A DNA stretch of 64,000 bases from Hymenobacter sp. CRA2 (GCF_002007105.1 NZ_MVBC01000005.1:186001-250000); one strand, 5' to 3'; positions 55,901-63,004 are shown, counted from the first letter of the stretch. The notes: generated from the letters alone by a model not told the origin. Numbers and translations: made by a program.

Positions 55901-57944
55901 CCTCGGTACCACCATCGGCGCGTCGGCTACCTCGGTAGGTCCTGGCACCAGCGTGACGCTGACGGCTAACTTCTCGAATGCGGCTGGTGCCGGTGCCGCT
56001 ACGGCCGTGGTGCCGACGCTGTACCTGCCCGCCGGCCTGACCAGCAACGGCAACACGGTAACGGTAGTTGGCGGTACGAACGGCAGCTACAACAACATGA
56101 CCGGCGTGGTGACCTGGAGCAGCCCCGGCGACCTGGCAGGCGGCGCTTCGCTGCCCGCCAATACCTACCGCGTAACGTTTGTAGCCCCGAACAGCGGCAG
56201 CATCACCGCCAGCTCGGTTATCAACTCCAGCACGTCGGATTCGGCGCCCGCCAACAACGTGGCCAGCACCACTATCACGGTGAACCCCTCGGCCAACGTC
56301 TCGACGGGCATCAGCGGCCCGGCTATCGTACAGTCCGGTGCCCCCGTGACCTACGCCGTAACGACCCTGAACAACGGCGGCTCGCCCGCTTCGTCGACGC
56401 AGGCGGTTACGCTGCCCGCCGGCGCCACGAACATCACCTACTCGGGCGCTAACGGCCCGGTAACGGCGGCCAACGGTACGACGACTATCACTTTCCCGGC
56501 CATCAGCAGCCAGGCGGTAGGTGCGGCCGGCCAGGTAACCAACTACGTGTCGTTTACCGCTCCGGCGGCCGACTTCACGGTGACGGCCAACCTGACGCCC
56601 GGCACGACCACCGGTGACGTGACAACGGACAACACGGCATCGGTAACCACGCGCATCAACCGCGCGCCGGTGGCCTACAACGTGGTAAACAACCTGCAGA
56701 CGCCGCAAGCCAATACGGCCGGTTCGCTGGGCCTCTCGCCGCTGGTAGCTACCGACGCCGATGGCAACACGCTGACCTACAACATTACCTCGCTGCCAGC
56801 CACGGCTGCCGGTACCCTGTACGTAGGTACTACGCTTGTCTCCACCAGCACGCCGCTGACCGCCGCGCAAATTAACGCGCTGCGCTTCGACCCGGCCGCC
56901 GGCTTCATCGGCAACGCCTTCTTCTCCTACACGGCCACCGACAACGCGGCCACGCCGGCTACCTCCAACACGGCTATCTACACCATCGCTGTGGGCCAGG
57001 ACGCCAGCTCGGTGTACACCTCCACGGTGAAGGGCGGCAGCACCGCTACGGCTTACCAGAACGGTGACCTGATTGCCGCCGTGGCGGACGCCAACGCCTC
57101 CCGCTCCAACACCAGCGGCGTGGTGTACGACTACGCCGCTGTCAACGCCAACGGCTCGACCGGTAAGCTGGTGGGTACCGAAAACGGCGTCCGCTCGGCC
57201 ACGACCGACACGAACGGGGCGGCCACGCTGAGCCTGCTGGGCCTGACGCTGGACCCGGTGACGGGTGAAATCCGGGTGCAGGACCGCACCAAGCTGGCGC
57301 TGCGCTCGGGCACCTACTCGCTCAACGTAACGACGGTAGACGTGAACGGCGGTACCAACGCGCAGACGGTGAGCTTCACCATCGGCTTCGGTCCGTTGCC
57401 CGTGACGCTGGTGGAGTTCGGGGTGAAAGCTCAGAACAACGACGCGCTGCTGACCTGGACCACGGCCCAGGAGAAGGACAACGACCACTTCGACGTGGAG
57501 CGCAGCCTCGACGGGCGCACGTTTGAGAAAGTGGGCGAAGTCGCCGGCCACGGCACGGTGAGCAACGCCCAGCACTACCGCTTCACCGACGCCAACGCCG
57601 CCCGCCTCGGCCAGCTGGTGTACTACCGCCTGCGCCAGGTCGACTTCGACCGCGCCGACAGCTACTCGGCCATCCAGTCGGTGAGCTTCGGCCAGCTGAC
57701 CACGGTGGAGCTGACGCTCTTCCCCAACCCGGCTACCGAAGTGCTGAACGTGCGCCTGAGCGGCCCGGCTACCCAAGCTGCCGTGACGGTGTACAGCGCC
57801 ACCGGCGCGCTGGTGCTGAAAGGCCAGCTCGATGGCTCGCTGAGCACAATTCTTGACGTGCGGGCCCTGCCCGCCGGAACGTACCTAGTAAAGGTGCAGG
57901 CGGCCAACGGCCTGCCCCTTACCCGCCGCTTCGTGAAGCACTAG
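49923..57944 (+). CDS. giant T9SS-sorted surface protein with beta-helix and DUF11 repeats
   Basis: About 2,673 residues. Signal peptide MKTALRLLALLGLLLPVLSN; an earlier in-frame ATG at 49890 adds eleven residues. Domains (approximate residues): propeller-like region 25-320; a first DUF11 module 330-480; SdrD B-like module 510-600; right-handed beta-helix 690-1060 with repeated NNLI, NNEI and TITGN turns; cadherin/Ig-like module 1225-1325; seven DUF11 repeats of 120-155 residues starting near 1326, 1461, 1617, 1742, 1864, 1991 and 2123; cadherin-like modules 2247-2490; the LPVTLVEF module 2492-2590; and the T9SS type A sorting domain to the end (LFPNPATEVLNV, LPAGTYLVKVQ). No catalytic motif is seen. 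It is probably a long surface adhesin or biofilm protein. Confidence 0.9.
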   Translation: MKTALRLLALLGLLLPVLSNPALAQSTPGSAGAAFSCDGTFYIIRQVANANGVTGVDRSQLFRVNRNVVPAADPTTTQYTNTLVYDLGTGAGVAANTNFVVNGLAYNPRDGYLYALTYPVSNTGFPVVNLYRIGQGGVENLGTITIGGAAPTGNYPQFAAGVIDQNGFYYAAPRNLADASYQSSLFRFDLNQATNANKRNATVIPMRFYVSTAPTTQVAPTNTTDFSFIDLGFNPADNTLYGVYGLGTIYKFDFTTTAGVARVTRTGPVPDGTVNLGSASFDVSGNFYAYSNEGNFYSINTSTGAATDIGDVPTASVTDGASCVNPDQRLDVVKEVTGVTAVNATTYNVSFAIRVKNTGTVTTTNVQVSDFLRGSATNSTFPTSSSVTVSNLAVANAGGSLAVNTAFTGQGANADLLTGNQSLTAGQSATITFTAQVVYPTGSVPTTAQNNTAYASSVAGTTTNPGYSLQGNGTLIVPPGDLLAVDASTNSASLPTTPNGDTPSPSPVYFTPAILGNVFEDFNYGGGAGRSQATSQGLATVAGTRVELYSAGLTAALQRLIAVTTTDAAGNYRFVDGQNNGAGTALDLSSNTSYIVRVVSTSAASQRLNSGVTASTLIPVQTFVSNGVTNDTERVGGENNTLAEAGNGTTIGNGTSSGTTIASLTGTAAVPQSITTVTLPASGPRVGVDFGFNFSTIINTNASGRGSLSQFITNANGLSNTGLAQVGQTAGVETSIFMIYNGADVAGYTAPRTGLTDMVDANGVAVITQTADLPFLSDANTSIDGTTQTANIGNSNTGTLGVGGTVGTAATALSTVNQPEIQIVGSTARLIGLDVRSTAINTRIEGISIYGFGNTPDNDGSANIRVAADNTTITGSVIGNTANNFTTAPGTATNADNIRVIGGTDVQISNNLIGFANGKGVAIKLGVTNTTVTNNEIRQNANIPAFYYLDGIDAQGNNATITNNLIINNRGNGIDSYNGGSNHTITGNTITGNGGGNSETAAIRLFGSGSTVGNNIINANFGAGILGTSGSNNNTFTQNSIFANGTVLSVGGSAATYQIGIDLLGTTDNSATGTPNYVTLNDNNGTTNDIDAGGNGLLNFPVIQTATIRNGNLILTGFATAGSNLEFFLAANDDSGFGEGQTYLFSRVEGSGNDLNAGTGSYSGLINGLNQGAEVNQSRFTFSIPLSSLTATQQSALNAGTALLTATATVTGTGTSEFSGNVPVRSAPVAANDQAVTGPGTAVTLNVAGNDQNSIDAASINLAAQGIGNSYTVAGQGTFTWASSGQIAFTPAAGFTGIVTIPYTINNTSGNTSNTAFITVEVRNPNADLQATITGPLNNTAINGGASLNYTVVATNNTAGITATGVVETLQLPAGLTSNGGTVTIGNGANAAAATYNNTTGLVTIPVGTLINGFPQTYAVTVSNMPGSGPITATANISGAVTETNTTNNTAATTVTINPRYDVATTISGPTAGVVRGNEVTYTVTTSNLSTTSGSVSTATNVVQTVQLPAGLTGVFASNGGTYDAASGVVTFPTIGTLPVGQTVVNSISFAAPTTGTSFVSPSATVTASTNNPGDLNTVNNSAFLNGAAALGNVATTAPTGTPAAPGTAQTGTVANVYTNVTSPAANVAPGAPVTLTVTTGNAGPNAAGTVAQTLLLPANLTGVTVTNGTYAPSTGLVTFSSIATLNPGTTNTTGGNNLPFTVSFTAPAQGFVLATATVTSATTDVVPADNLAQTKVEVNPVADLATVLAGPSTVSTGQQVTYTVTTTNNGGEAAVGTVQRVTLPAGLTNVTVSNGGSYDANTGIVTFNIAGTLAQGQLQTNSVSYAVPTGATSFTATASVSSSTPETVLTNNTATVYTTVLATADVTVAVAGPATGLVGSPVVYAVTTTNNGPSPATSVVPTLQLPAGLTNNGTVTVYGGGSYDNATGLVTFSIVSLPSGRSVSNSVILTVPDVTQINGVARVSSAAAETNYDNNFASVVTTISPATAAVANLGTTIGASATSVGPGTSVTLTANFSNAAGAGAATAVVPTLYLPAGLTSNGNTVTVVGGTNGSYNNMTGVVTWSSPGDLAGGASLPANTYRVTFVAPNSGSITASSVINSSTSDSAPANNVASTTITVNPSANVSTGISGPAIVQSGAPVTYAVTTLNNGGSPASSTQAVTLPAGATNITYSGANGPVTAANGTTTITFPAISSQAVGAAGQVTNYVSFTAPAADFTVTANLTPGTTTGDVTTDNTASVTTRINRAPVAYNVVNNLQTPQANTAGSLGLSPLVATDADGNTLTYNITSLPATAAGTLYVGTTLVSTSTPLTAAQINALRFDPAAGFIGNAFFSYTATDNAATPATSNTAIYTIAVGQDASSVYTSTVKGGSTATAYQNGDLIAAVADANASRSNTSGVVYDYAAVNANGSTGKLVGTENGVRSATTDTNGAATLSLLGLTLDPVTGEIRVQDRTKLALRSGTYSLNVTTVDVNGGTNAQTVSFTIGFGPLPVTLVEFGVKAQNNDALLTWTTAQEKDNDHFDVERSLDGRTFEKVGEVAGHGTVSNAQHYRFTDANAARLGQLVYYRLRQVDFDRADSYSAIQSVSFGQLTTVELTLFPNPATEVLNVRLSGPATQAAVTVYSATGALVLKGQLDGSLSTILDVRALPAGTYLVKVQAANGLPLTRRFVKH
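53898..56660 (+). repeat. seven tandem DUF11-type coding repeats
   Basis: Units begin near 53898, 54302, 54770, 55147, 55513, 55893 and 56289, each 366-468 bp. Each encodes a variant of a D-x-A-T-x-x-x-GP start, a LPAGLT strand and a closing N-N-T-A turn. Recurring DNA words such as CTGCCGGCCGGCCTGAC show relatedness at nucleotide level, a possible substrate for recombination-driven length change. Confidence 0.75.
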
Positions 57945-57967
57945 GGTGGATGGAACCCACGAACGGC

Positions 57968-58004
57968 AAAAGCCGCTGTCCTGCAAAGGGCAGCGGCTTT
58001 TTTC
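57968..58004 (+). terminator. terminator of the giant gene
   Basis: AAAAGCCGCTG (57968-57978) pairs with CAGCGGCTTTT (57991-58001) and runs into further T residues, 24 bp after the stop. Confidence 0.85.
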
Positions 58005-58099
58005 TTGGGCGGCGTAACATAGACTTAACTCCATATTAGCTAAAGCCGTAACTTAAGCTAAGCTGGTCGCTGACATTCCGGCCGGCTCACTGCACTACT

Positions 58100-58345
58100 A
58101 TGGCCAACTCGCAGAAAAACAACAACCAGAACGCCGACACTCCGGGCGACCCGCTGTTCAACCTGAAGCACGCCCAGGCCGAAGCCGAGCTGCAGCAGCA
58201 AACCGGCGGCCTCGGCCCGATAACCAACGAATACATCAGCACCGACGAAGACGGGGAGCTGGACGAAGGCCCCCGTGACAGCCAGGGCCTGCGCCGCGGC
58301 GAAGCCACCGATAACCTGCCCGGCAGTACGGCCGGTAAGCATTAA
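58100..58345 (+). CDS. small acidic hypothetical protein
   Basis: 81 residues, rich in Asn, Gln, Gly, Asp and Glu, with no hydrophobic segment and few predicted structured elements (NLKHAQAEAELQQQ may form one helix). It looks like an intrinsically disordered cytoplasmic protein. No family is recognised. It stands alone between two strong terminators (57968-58004 and 58370-58415), which supports it as its own transcription unit. Codon use fits the surroundings. Confidence 0.6.
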   Translation: MANSQKNNNQNADTPGDPLFNLKHAQAEAELQQQTGGLGPITNEYISTDEDGELDEGPRDSQGLRRGEATDNLPGSTAGKH

Positions 58346-58369
58346 TTCCGCTGACGCGAATTCTTACGC

Positions 58370-58415
58370 TGCCGCCCGCCTTGGTCTTCCGACTGAGGCG
58401 GGCGGCACTTTTTTA
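58370..58415 (+). terminator. terminator after the small acidic protein
   Basis: TGCCGCCCGCCT (58370-58381) pairs with AGGCGGGCGGCA (58396-58407), followed by C and six T residues. Confidence 0.85.
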
Positions 58416-58447
58416 ATTGTGTAGCGGCCGAAGCGTGCCCGTGTGGC

Positions 58448-58455
58448 TAGCTTTG
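58448..58455 (+). promoter_or_regulatory. putative -7 box of rnhB
   Basis: TAGCTTTG lies 9 nt before the preferred rnhB ATG (58465), so the mRNA leader would be only a few bases or absent. Confidence 0.45.
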
Positions 58456-58464
58456 CGGGCACTT

Positions 58465-59040
58465 ATGCTTCCCGTTTCTTTTACCGACCATCCGTTGGAG
58501 GCCGGCCTCGACGAAGCCGGCCGGGGCTGCCTCGCCGGGCCCGTGTTTGCCGCGGCTGTGGTGCTGCCGCCCGACTTCGTGGCCGCCGGCCTTACCGATT
58601 CCAAGCAGCTCAGCGCTCGGCGCCGTGAGCAGCTGCGCGATATTATCTGCCGCGATGCCGTGGCCTGGGCCGTGGCCGAGGCCTCGCCCGACGAAATTGC
58701 CAGCATCAACATCGCCCAGGCCAGCTACCTGGCCATGCACCGTGCCGTAGCCAGCCTCGGCCTCACACCCACGCACCTGGCCGTCGACGGCAACCGCTTT
58801 CGGGCGTACGTGGGCATCGCGCACACGTGCATTGTGAAGGGCGACGGGAAGTACCTGAACATTGCCGCGGCCTCGGTGCTGGCCAAAACCTTCCGCGACG
58901 AGCGGATGCGCGAGCTGGCTGCCGAATTTCCGCACTACGGCTGGCAGCAGAATGCCGGCTACCCCACGGAGCTGCACCGGGCCGCCATCCGGGCGCACGG
59001 CCCCTCGCCGCACCACCGCATGGGATTTCGACTATTGTAG
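58465..59040 (+). CDS. rnhB: ribonuclease HII
   Basis: 191 residues. Cuts the RNA strand of RNA-DNA hybrids, especially 5' of single ribonucleotides in DNA. The signature LDEAGRGCLAGPVFAAAV (Asp16-Glu17) gives two catalytic acids. DSKQLSARRREQL and LAVDGNRFR supply further active-site residues, and TFRDERMRELAAEFPHYGWQQNAGYPT is the conserved C-terminal block. The frame opens at 58417, but ATG 58465 fits the family and lies downstream of the TAGCTTTG box. A perfect 31-bp hairpin follows 10 bp after its stop. Confidence 0.95.
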   Translation: MLPVSFTDHPLEAGLDEAGRGCLAGPVFAAAVVLPPDFVAAGLTDSKQLSARRREQLRDIICRDAVAWAVAEASPDEIASINIAQASYLAMHRAVASLGLTPTHLAVDGNRFRAYVGIAHTCIVKGDGKYLNIAAASVLAKTFRDERMRELAAEFPHYGWQQNAGYPTELHRAAIRAHGPSPHHRMGFRLL

Positions 59041-59050
59041 ACATCAGTAT

Positions 59051-59116
59051 TAAAGAAGCGCGAGGTAAGACGCCGTTCTGATTCGTCAGAACGGCGTCTT
59101 ACCTCGCGCTTCTTTA
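59051..59116. terminator. perfect 31-bp hairpin with TTCG loop
   Basis: Bases 59051-59081 are mirrored without mismatch at 59086-59116 around a TTCG tetraloop. It lies between convergent rnhB and the response-regulator gene and begins TAAAGAAG, so it may terminate both. It is far longer than an ordinary terminator stem and may be a palindromic element. Confidence 0.75.
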
Positions 59117-59125
59117 TACTCTATA

Positions 59126-59584
59126 CTATTTTGAGGCTTGTTCTTTGAGCTGGAGCAGGTCCAGAAACAGGCTGAAGCCGTCGACGGTAGAGCCGCCTTC
59201 GCCGAACTTGTCGAAGCTCAGCGGCTTGATGATGTAGCCGCTCACGGCCAGGTCGCGGGCCTTCAGGCGGTCCGACTCCAGATCCGAAGTCGTCATGATG
59301 AACACGTTCAGCCCCACGAATTCGGAGTCAGAGCGCAGGGCTTCGAGCAGCTCCAGGCCGTTCATGCGCGGCATATTGATGTCGAGCATCACCACGCTGG
59401 GCTTGGGAATCTGCTCTTTATCGCCTTCGCCGCGCAGCAGAGCCAGGGCCTCGCGGCCGTTGCGGGCCACGTACAAGGGGACAGTGATGTTGTGCTTGCG
59501 CAGCTCGCGTTGCACATTCATGATGTCCATTTGGTCGTCTTCGACGAGCAGAATGCTAGGCGGGGAAGCGGAATCGGTAGACAT
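59126..59584 (-). CDS. single-domain response regulator (CheY/Rcp1-like)
   Basis: 152 residues. A receiver domain only: acidic pocket Glu15-Asp16-Asp17 in ILLVEDDQMD, phospho-acceptor Asp68 in VVMLDINMPRMNG, switch Thr in FIMTTSDLE, and Lys in YIIKPLSFDKFGE. The short insert before Asp68 and the SFDKF ending resemble Rcp1-like regulators that partner phytochrome-type or hybrid kinases. There is no output domain, so it must act by protein contact or phospho-relay. It lies 73 bp downstream of the histidine kinase on the same strand and is its likely partner. ATG 59584 is preferred over an earlier start at 59818 inside the kinase gene. Confidence 0.92.
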   Translation of the reverse strand: MSTDSASPPSILLVEDDQMDIMNVQRELRKHNITVPLYVARNGREALALLRGEGDKEQIPKPSVVMLDINMPRMNGLELLEALRSDSEFVGLNVFIMTTSDLESDRLKARDLAVSGYIIKPLSFDKFGEGGSTVDGFSLFLDLLQLKEQASK

Positions 59585-59657
59585 GGGAGAGCGGTGATGA
59601 GAGTGGAGAAGCCGCCCCGGGAGGCGCTTCTCTGCCGTGGTATACGGGGGCCGGCCG

Positions 59658-61190
59658 TTATTGGCTGACGTTGGCCGTAGCGGCTGTGGCGGCCACCGTC
59701 CGGGCCAAGGTCTTCGGCCAGGTAAAGGTGAACGTGGCGCCCGCTCCCTCGTGCGACTCCAGCCGGATGGCGCCGCCGTGCCGCTCAATGATTTTCTTGA
59801 CGATGGCCAGGCCCACACCGGTGCTTTCCAGCGTGTCGCGCTCGGTCAGCGTCTGAAAGATGACAAAGACCCGCTCGTGGTACTCCGGCGCAATGCCCGG
59901 GCCGTTATCCGCCACCGTGAACGTGTATTCCTCGGTGGTCTCGCGCAGCCCGATGCGCACCAGCCCGTGGGCCGGGTCGTGGTGGTACTTCAGGGCGTTG
60001 CTGATGAGGTTGCTGAATACCTGCTGCAGCTCCACGCGCGAGGCCATGAGCACCGGCAGGTAGGGGGGGAGCATTACCTGGAAGCCTTCGGGCGGGGCCA
60101 GCGAGTCGATGATTTCGTGGAGCAACTCGCGGATGTTCACGCGCTCCTGCTGCTGCTCCACCCGCCCGATGCGAGCCAGCTCCAGAATGCCGCTGATGAG
60201 GTTTTCCATGCGGTGCACGCGGGTGCGCATCAGCACCAGGAACTCCCGGATGTGCTCGGGCAGCTCGGCGTCCATGTCTTCCTCGATCCAGCGCGAAGCA
60301 CTTTCGATGCCCCGCAGCGGCGCTTTCAAATCGTGCGACACCACGTAGGCAAACTGATCCAGCTCCTGGTTGCGGCGCTCCAGCTGCGTGATGGTCGATT
60401 CGATGGTACCGGCCATGGAGTTGAGCGAGGTAGCCAGCTCGGTCAGCTCGTCCTGGTCGTGGTCGGTGAGGCGCACGTGGTACTCGCCCTTGGCAATGCG
60501 GGTGGCCAGCTGCACCATGCCCGTGAGGCGGCGCGAAAGCAGCCGGGCCAGCAGGTACGCCCCGATCAGCCCGAGCACCACGGCCAGCAGCGTGAGCACT
60601 ACCGACAGGATGCGCGTTTCGCGGATGCTTTCGGCCAGCTTCTGGCGCTGCTTTTCGCGGGTGTTCAGCTCGTCGCGGTCGAAACCGCGAAAAATCACCC
60701 GAATCTGGTCCATGAGCTGCTTGCCGGTGCCGTCTTCCACCAGCGAGCGGTGCTCCATCCCGTCGACGCCCTCCTGGCGGGCACTGCGCTTGCGGGCGGC
60801 GCGCTTTTCGCCGATGAGCAGGTGCGAGTAAGCCGCCCACCGCTCGTAGAGCTGCTGGGCGCGCGTCATGCGGGCGTACTGCGGGTCGTCGGGGGTGAAC
60901 TCGTGGCGCAGGGCCATGAAGGAGCCCAGCAGCTGCCGCTCGCCTTCGTAGTAGGATTCCAGCAGGCCTTCGTTGCCCACCAGCAGGTAGCCCCGAAAAC
61001 CCGATTCCATGTCCACGATGTGGCCGAGCATGCGCGTGGCCTGCGCCGTGCGGTTCTGCGACTGGGCAATGCGCTCGGAATTGCGCAGCACCTGCCGCGA
61101 GAGTTGATAGTTGACGATGCCAACCATCACAAACAGCAGCGCAATGGCCGCAAAACCAATAAAGAGGCGGGTAGAAAGCTTGAGCTTCAT
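59658..61190 (-). CDS. membrane sensor histidine kinase (CHASE3-like, HAMP)
   Basis: 510 residues. Transmembrane helices at about 8-28 and 195-215 enclose a helical periplasmic sensor (about 35-190, SGFRGYLLVGNEGLLESY) typical of CHASE3 domains. A HAMP linker follows (215-265). The HisKA domain has phospho-acceptor His286 in YVVSHDLKAPLRG. The ATPase domain shows the N box FSNLISNALKYHH, the G1 box DNGPGI (428-433) and the G2 box STGVGLAIVKKI. The signal sensed is unknown. It follows the CZB gene by 24 bp and precedes the response regulator, forming a three-gene operon. Confidence 0.94.
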   Translation of the reverse strand: MKLKLSTRLFIGFAAIALLFVMVGIVNYQLSRQVLRNSERIAQSQNRTAQATRMLGHIVDMESGFRGYLLVGNEGLLESYYEGERQLLGSFMALRHEFTPDDPQYARMTRAQQLYERWAAYSHLLIGEKRAARKRSARQEGVDGMEHRSLVEDGTGKQLMDQIRVIFRGFDRDELNTREKQRQKLAESIRETRILSVVLTLLAVVLGLIGAYLLARLLSRRLTGMVQLATRIAKGEYHVRLTDHDQDELTELATSLNSMAGTIESTITQLERRNQELDQFAYVVSHDLKAPLRGIESASRWIEEDMDAELPEHIREFLVLMRTRVHRMENLISGILELARIGRVEQQQERVNIRELLHEIIDSLAPPEGFQVMLPPYLPVLMASRVELQQVFSNLISNALKYHHDPAHGLVRIGLRETTEEYTFTVADNGPGIAPEYHERVFVIFQTLTERDTLESTGVGLAIVKKIIERHGGAIRLESHEGAGATFTFTWPKTLARTVAATAATANVSQ

Positions 61191-61214
61191 GCAAAAGAGG
61201 GTAGCGCGCGGGCG

Positions 61215-61583
61215 CTAGCGGCTCTCTTTACGCAAGTTTCGCTCGATGGTATTGAGCAGGTCCAGCACCTGGTCGGTCAGGGTGGTCGTTTCGCGCAACC
61301 CCTGCACCGCTTCTTCCACTTGGCCCGCTTGGTGAAGATCGAGCAGTCGGTTGGCTACCTGATGGAGGTGGCGGTGTAAGCGGTTGAGTTCCTGGGTCTC
61401 GGGCAGATAACCAAACTGTGGCAACGCCACGGTATTGATCCATTGCCCCAGCGCGCAGACATCCGGGTCGCGCACGGGTGATTCGTTGGTGCCGGCGCCG
61501 TACAGGAATGTGCGCAGCTTCGCCTTAAATAAGATGTGCTTCAGGCGGGCAGCGTCGAACTCGCGCTTGAGATTATCGTCCAT
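61215..61583 (-). CDS. stand-alone CZB (chemoreceptor zinc-binding) domain protein
   Basis: 122 residues that are essentially one CZB domain. The expected zinc ligands are present: His16 ([15 protein letters not shown]), Cys43 (CALGQWIN) and His70 with His74 (HRHLH). CZB domains usually sit at the end of chemoreceptors or diguanylate cyclases, bind zinc very tightly, and sense zinc or oxidants such as hypochlorous acid through the Cys. Here the domain stands alone and leads a kinase/regulator operon (24 bp to the kinase). ATG 61583 is chosen; longer starts would overlap gcvT upstream sequence. Its role as a cytoplasmic sensor for the kinase is inferred. Confidence 0.85.
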   Translation of the reverse strand: MDDNLKREFDAARLKHILFKAKLRTFLYGAGTNESPVRDPDVCALGQWINTVALPQFGYLPETQELNRLHRHLHQVANRLLDLHQAGQVEEAVQGLRETTTLTDQVLDLLNTIERNLRKESR

Positions 61584-61621
61584 GCAGGAAACCAGGGGCG
61601 GCGTGCAGCTGCCGGCACCGG

Positions 61622-61629
61622 CAAAGATA
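61622..61629 (-). promoter_or_regulatory. putative -7 box of the CZB/kinase operon
   Basis: TATCTTTG on the minus strand, 39 nt upstream of the CZB ATG. It nearly abuts the divergent gcvT promoter. Confidence 0.5.
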
Positions 61630-61634
61630 CCAAA

Positions 61635-61665
61635 TTGGGCGCGGCCGGCTTTTGGAGTACTTTTG
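61635..61665 (+). promoter_or_regulatory. gcvT promoter
   Basis: TTG at 61635-61637 and TACTTTTG at 61658-61665 are separated by 20 nt, the best full match to the Bacteroidota promoter pattern in the window. The ATG is 58 nt downstream. Confidence 0.6.
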
Positions 61666-61722
61666 CTTTGGCCTAGCGGGCGCGCTGCCCCGGGCTCTTT
61701 CCCGAACCGCAAGTATTCCCCG

Positions 61723-62829
61723 ATGAGCGACCTGAAGACCGTTGTGCTGAACGACGTGCACCAGCAACTCGGCGCCAAGATGGTGCCTTTCGCCGGCTAC
61801 AACATGCCCGTGCGCTACTCCTCCGACCTCGACGAGCACCACACCGTGCGTCGGGCCGTGGGCATCTTCGACGTGTCGCACATGGGCGAATTCCGGGTGC
61901 GCGGCCCGCAGGCCCTGCCCCTGATTCAGCGCGTGACCAGCAACGACGCCAGCAAGCTGCAGGACGGCAAGGCCCAGTACAGCTGCCTGCCCAACGAGCA
62001 GGGTGGCATCGTGGACGACCTGCTGGTGTACAAGCTGGCCGACGAGGACTACATGCTCGTCGTCAACGCCTCCAACATCGAAAAGGACTGGAACTGGATT
62101 CAGCAGTACAACCAGGAGTTTGGCGCCGATATGGAAAACGTATCGGACCAGCTGAGCCTGTTCGCGGTGCAAGGCCCCAAAGCGGCCGACGCGCTGCAGA
62201 GCCTGGCCCCGGAGGTAGACCTGAAGAGCATTCCGTACTACGGCTTCGTGCAGGGCACCTTCGCCGGCCAGCCCGACGTGATTATCTCGGCCACGGGTTA
62301 CACCGGCGCCGGCGGCTTCGAGCTGTACATCCCGAATGAGTCGGCCCACGAGGTGTGGAGCAAGATTCTGGAAGCCGGCAAGCCCTTCGGCCTGAAGCCT
62401 ATCGGCCTCGGCGCCCGCGACACCCTGCGCCTGGAAATGGGCTACTGCCTCTACGGCAACGACATCGACGACGCCACCTCGCCGCTGGAAGGCGGGCTGG
62501 GCTGGATTACCAAGTTCACCAAGGAATTCACCAACAGCGAGGCGCTCAAGCAGCAAAAAGAACAAGGCGTGACGCGCAAGCTGGTGGGCTTTGTGATGGA
62601 CGGCCCCGGCATTCCGCGCGCCCACTACGAGCTGGTGGACGAAGCCGGTGAGAAAGTAGGGGAGGTAACTTCGGGCACCCAGTCGCCTTCCATGAGCAAG
62701 GGCATTGGCCTGGGCTACGTGAAAACGGAGCTGAGCGCGCCCGGCAGCAAGATTTTCGTGCAGGTGCGCGGCAAGAACCTGCCCGCCACCGTGACGAAGC
62801 TGCCCTTCGTGAAAGGCACCGAAGAATAA
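61723..62829 (+). CDS. gcvT: glycine cleavage system aminomethyltransferase (T protein)
   Basis: 368 residues. Moves the methylene group from aminomethyl-lipoyl H protein to tetrahydrofolate and releases ammonia. The opening [24 protein letters not shown] and [21 protein letters not shown] are diagnostic. [20 protein letters not shown] and the folate-binding [13 protein letters not shown] block follow; [18 protein letters not shown] and the C-terminal barrel [16 protein letters not shown] complete the fold. ATG 61723 gives the normal length; the frame is open back to 61435 inside the CZB gene. The other glycine-cleavage genes are not nearby. Confidence 0.96.
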   Translation: MSDLKTVVLNDVHQQLGAKMVPFAGYNMPVRYSSDLDEHHTVRRAVGIFDVSHMGEFRVRGPQALPLIQRVTSNDASKLQDGKAQYSCLPNEQGGIVDDLLVYKLADEDYMLVVNASNIEKDWNWIQQYNQEFGADMENVSDQLSLFAVQGPKAADALQSLAPEVDLKSIPYYGFVQGTFAGQPDVIISATGYTGAGGFELYIPNESAHEVWSKILEAGKPFGLKPIGLGARDTLRLEMGYCLYGNDIDDATSPLEGGLGWITKFTKEFTNSEALKQQKEQGVTRKLVGFVMDGPGIPRAHYELVDEAGEKVGEVTSGTQSPSMSKGIGLGYVKTELSAPGSKIFVQVRGKNLPATVTKLPFVKGTEE

Positions 62830-62850
62830 GCCAGTAATTTCCTCCAAACG

Positions 62851-62968
62851 TCATTCCGAGCGAAGTCGAGGAATCCCGCGTGCTGACGCCGGATAGCAAT
62901 GTTCTCGTTCAACGAGGATTTCACTATCTGACCAAACACGCGAGATTCCTCGACTTCGCTCGGAATGA
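62851..62968. repeat. intergenic inverted-repeat element (32-bp arms)
   Basis: Arm 62851-62882, starting TCATTCCGAGCGAAGTCGAG, is mirrored at 62937-62968 with one or two mismatches around a 54-nt interior. It lies between gcvT and comB and could terminate gcvT. Its arms resemble those of small palindromic elements seen in many Bacteroidota intergenic regions. Confidence 0.7.
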
Positions 62969-63004
62969 TGTTCTGTTTTTCTTTTCAGATAACAGTCTGA
63001 CCTC

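Noticed and set aside
53706-57776. 1,356-codon ORF antisense to the giant surface protein
   Set aside because: It mirrors the repetitive GC-rich codons of the real gene, shows only Arg/Gly/Val/His-rich low-complexity sequence and no domain. The sense frame has a signal peptide, domains and a T9SS tail.
59637-61379. 580-codon plus-strand ORF opposite the histidine kinase
   Set aside because: No recognisable motif; the kinase on the other strand has all catalytic boxes.
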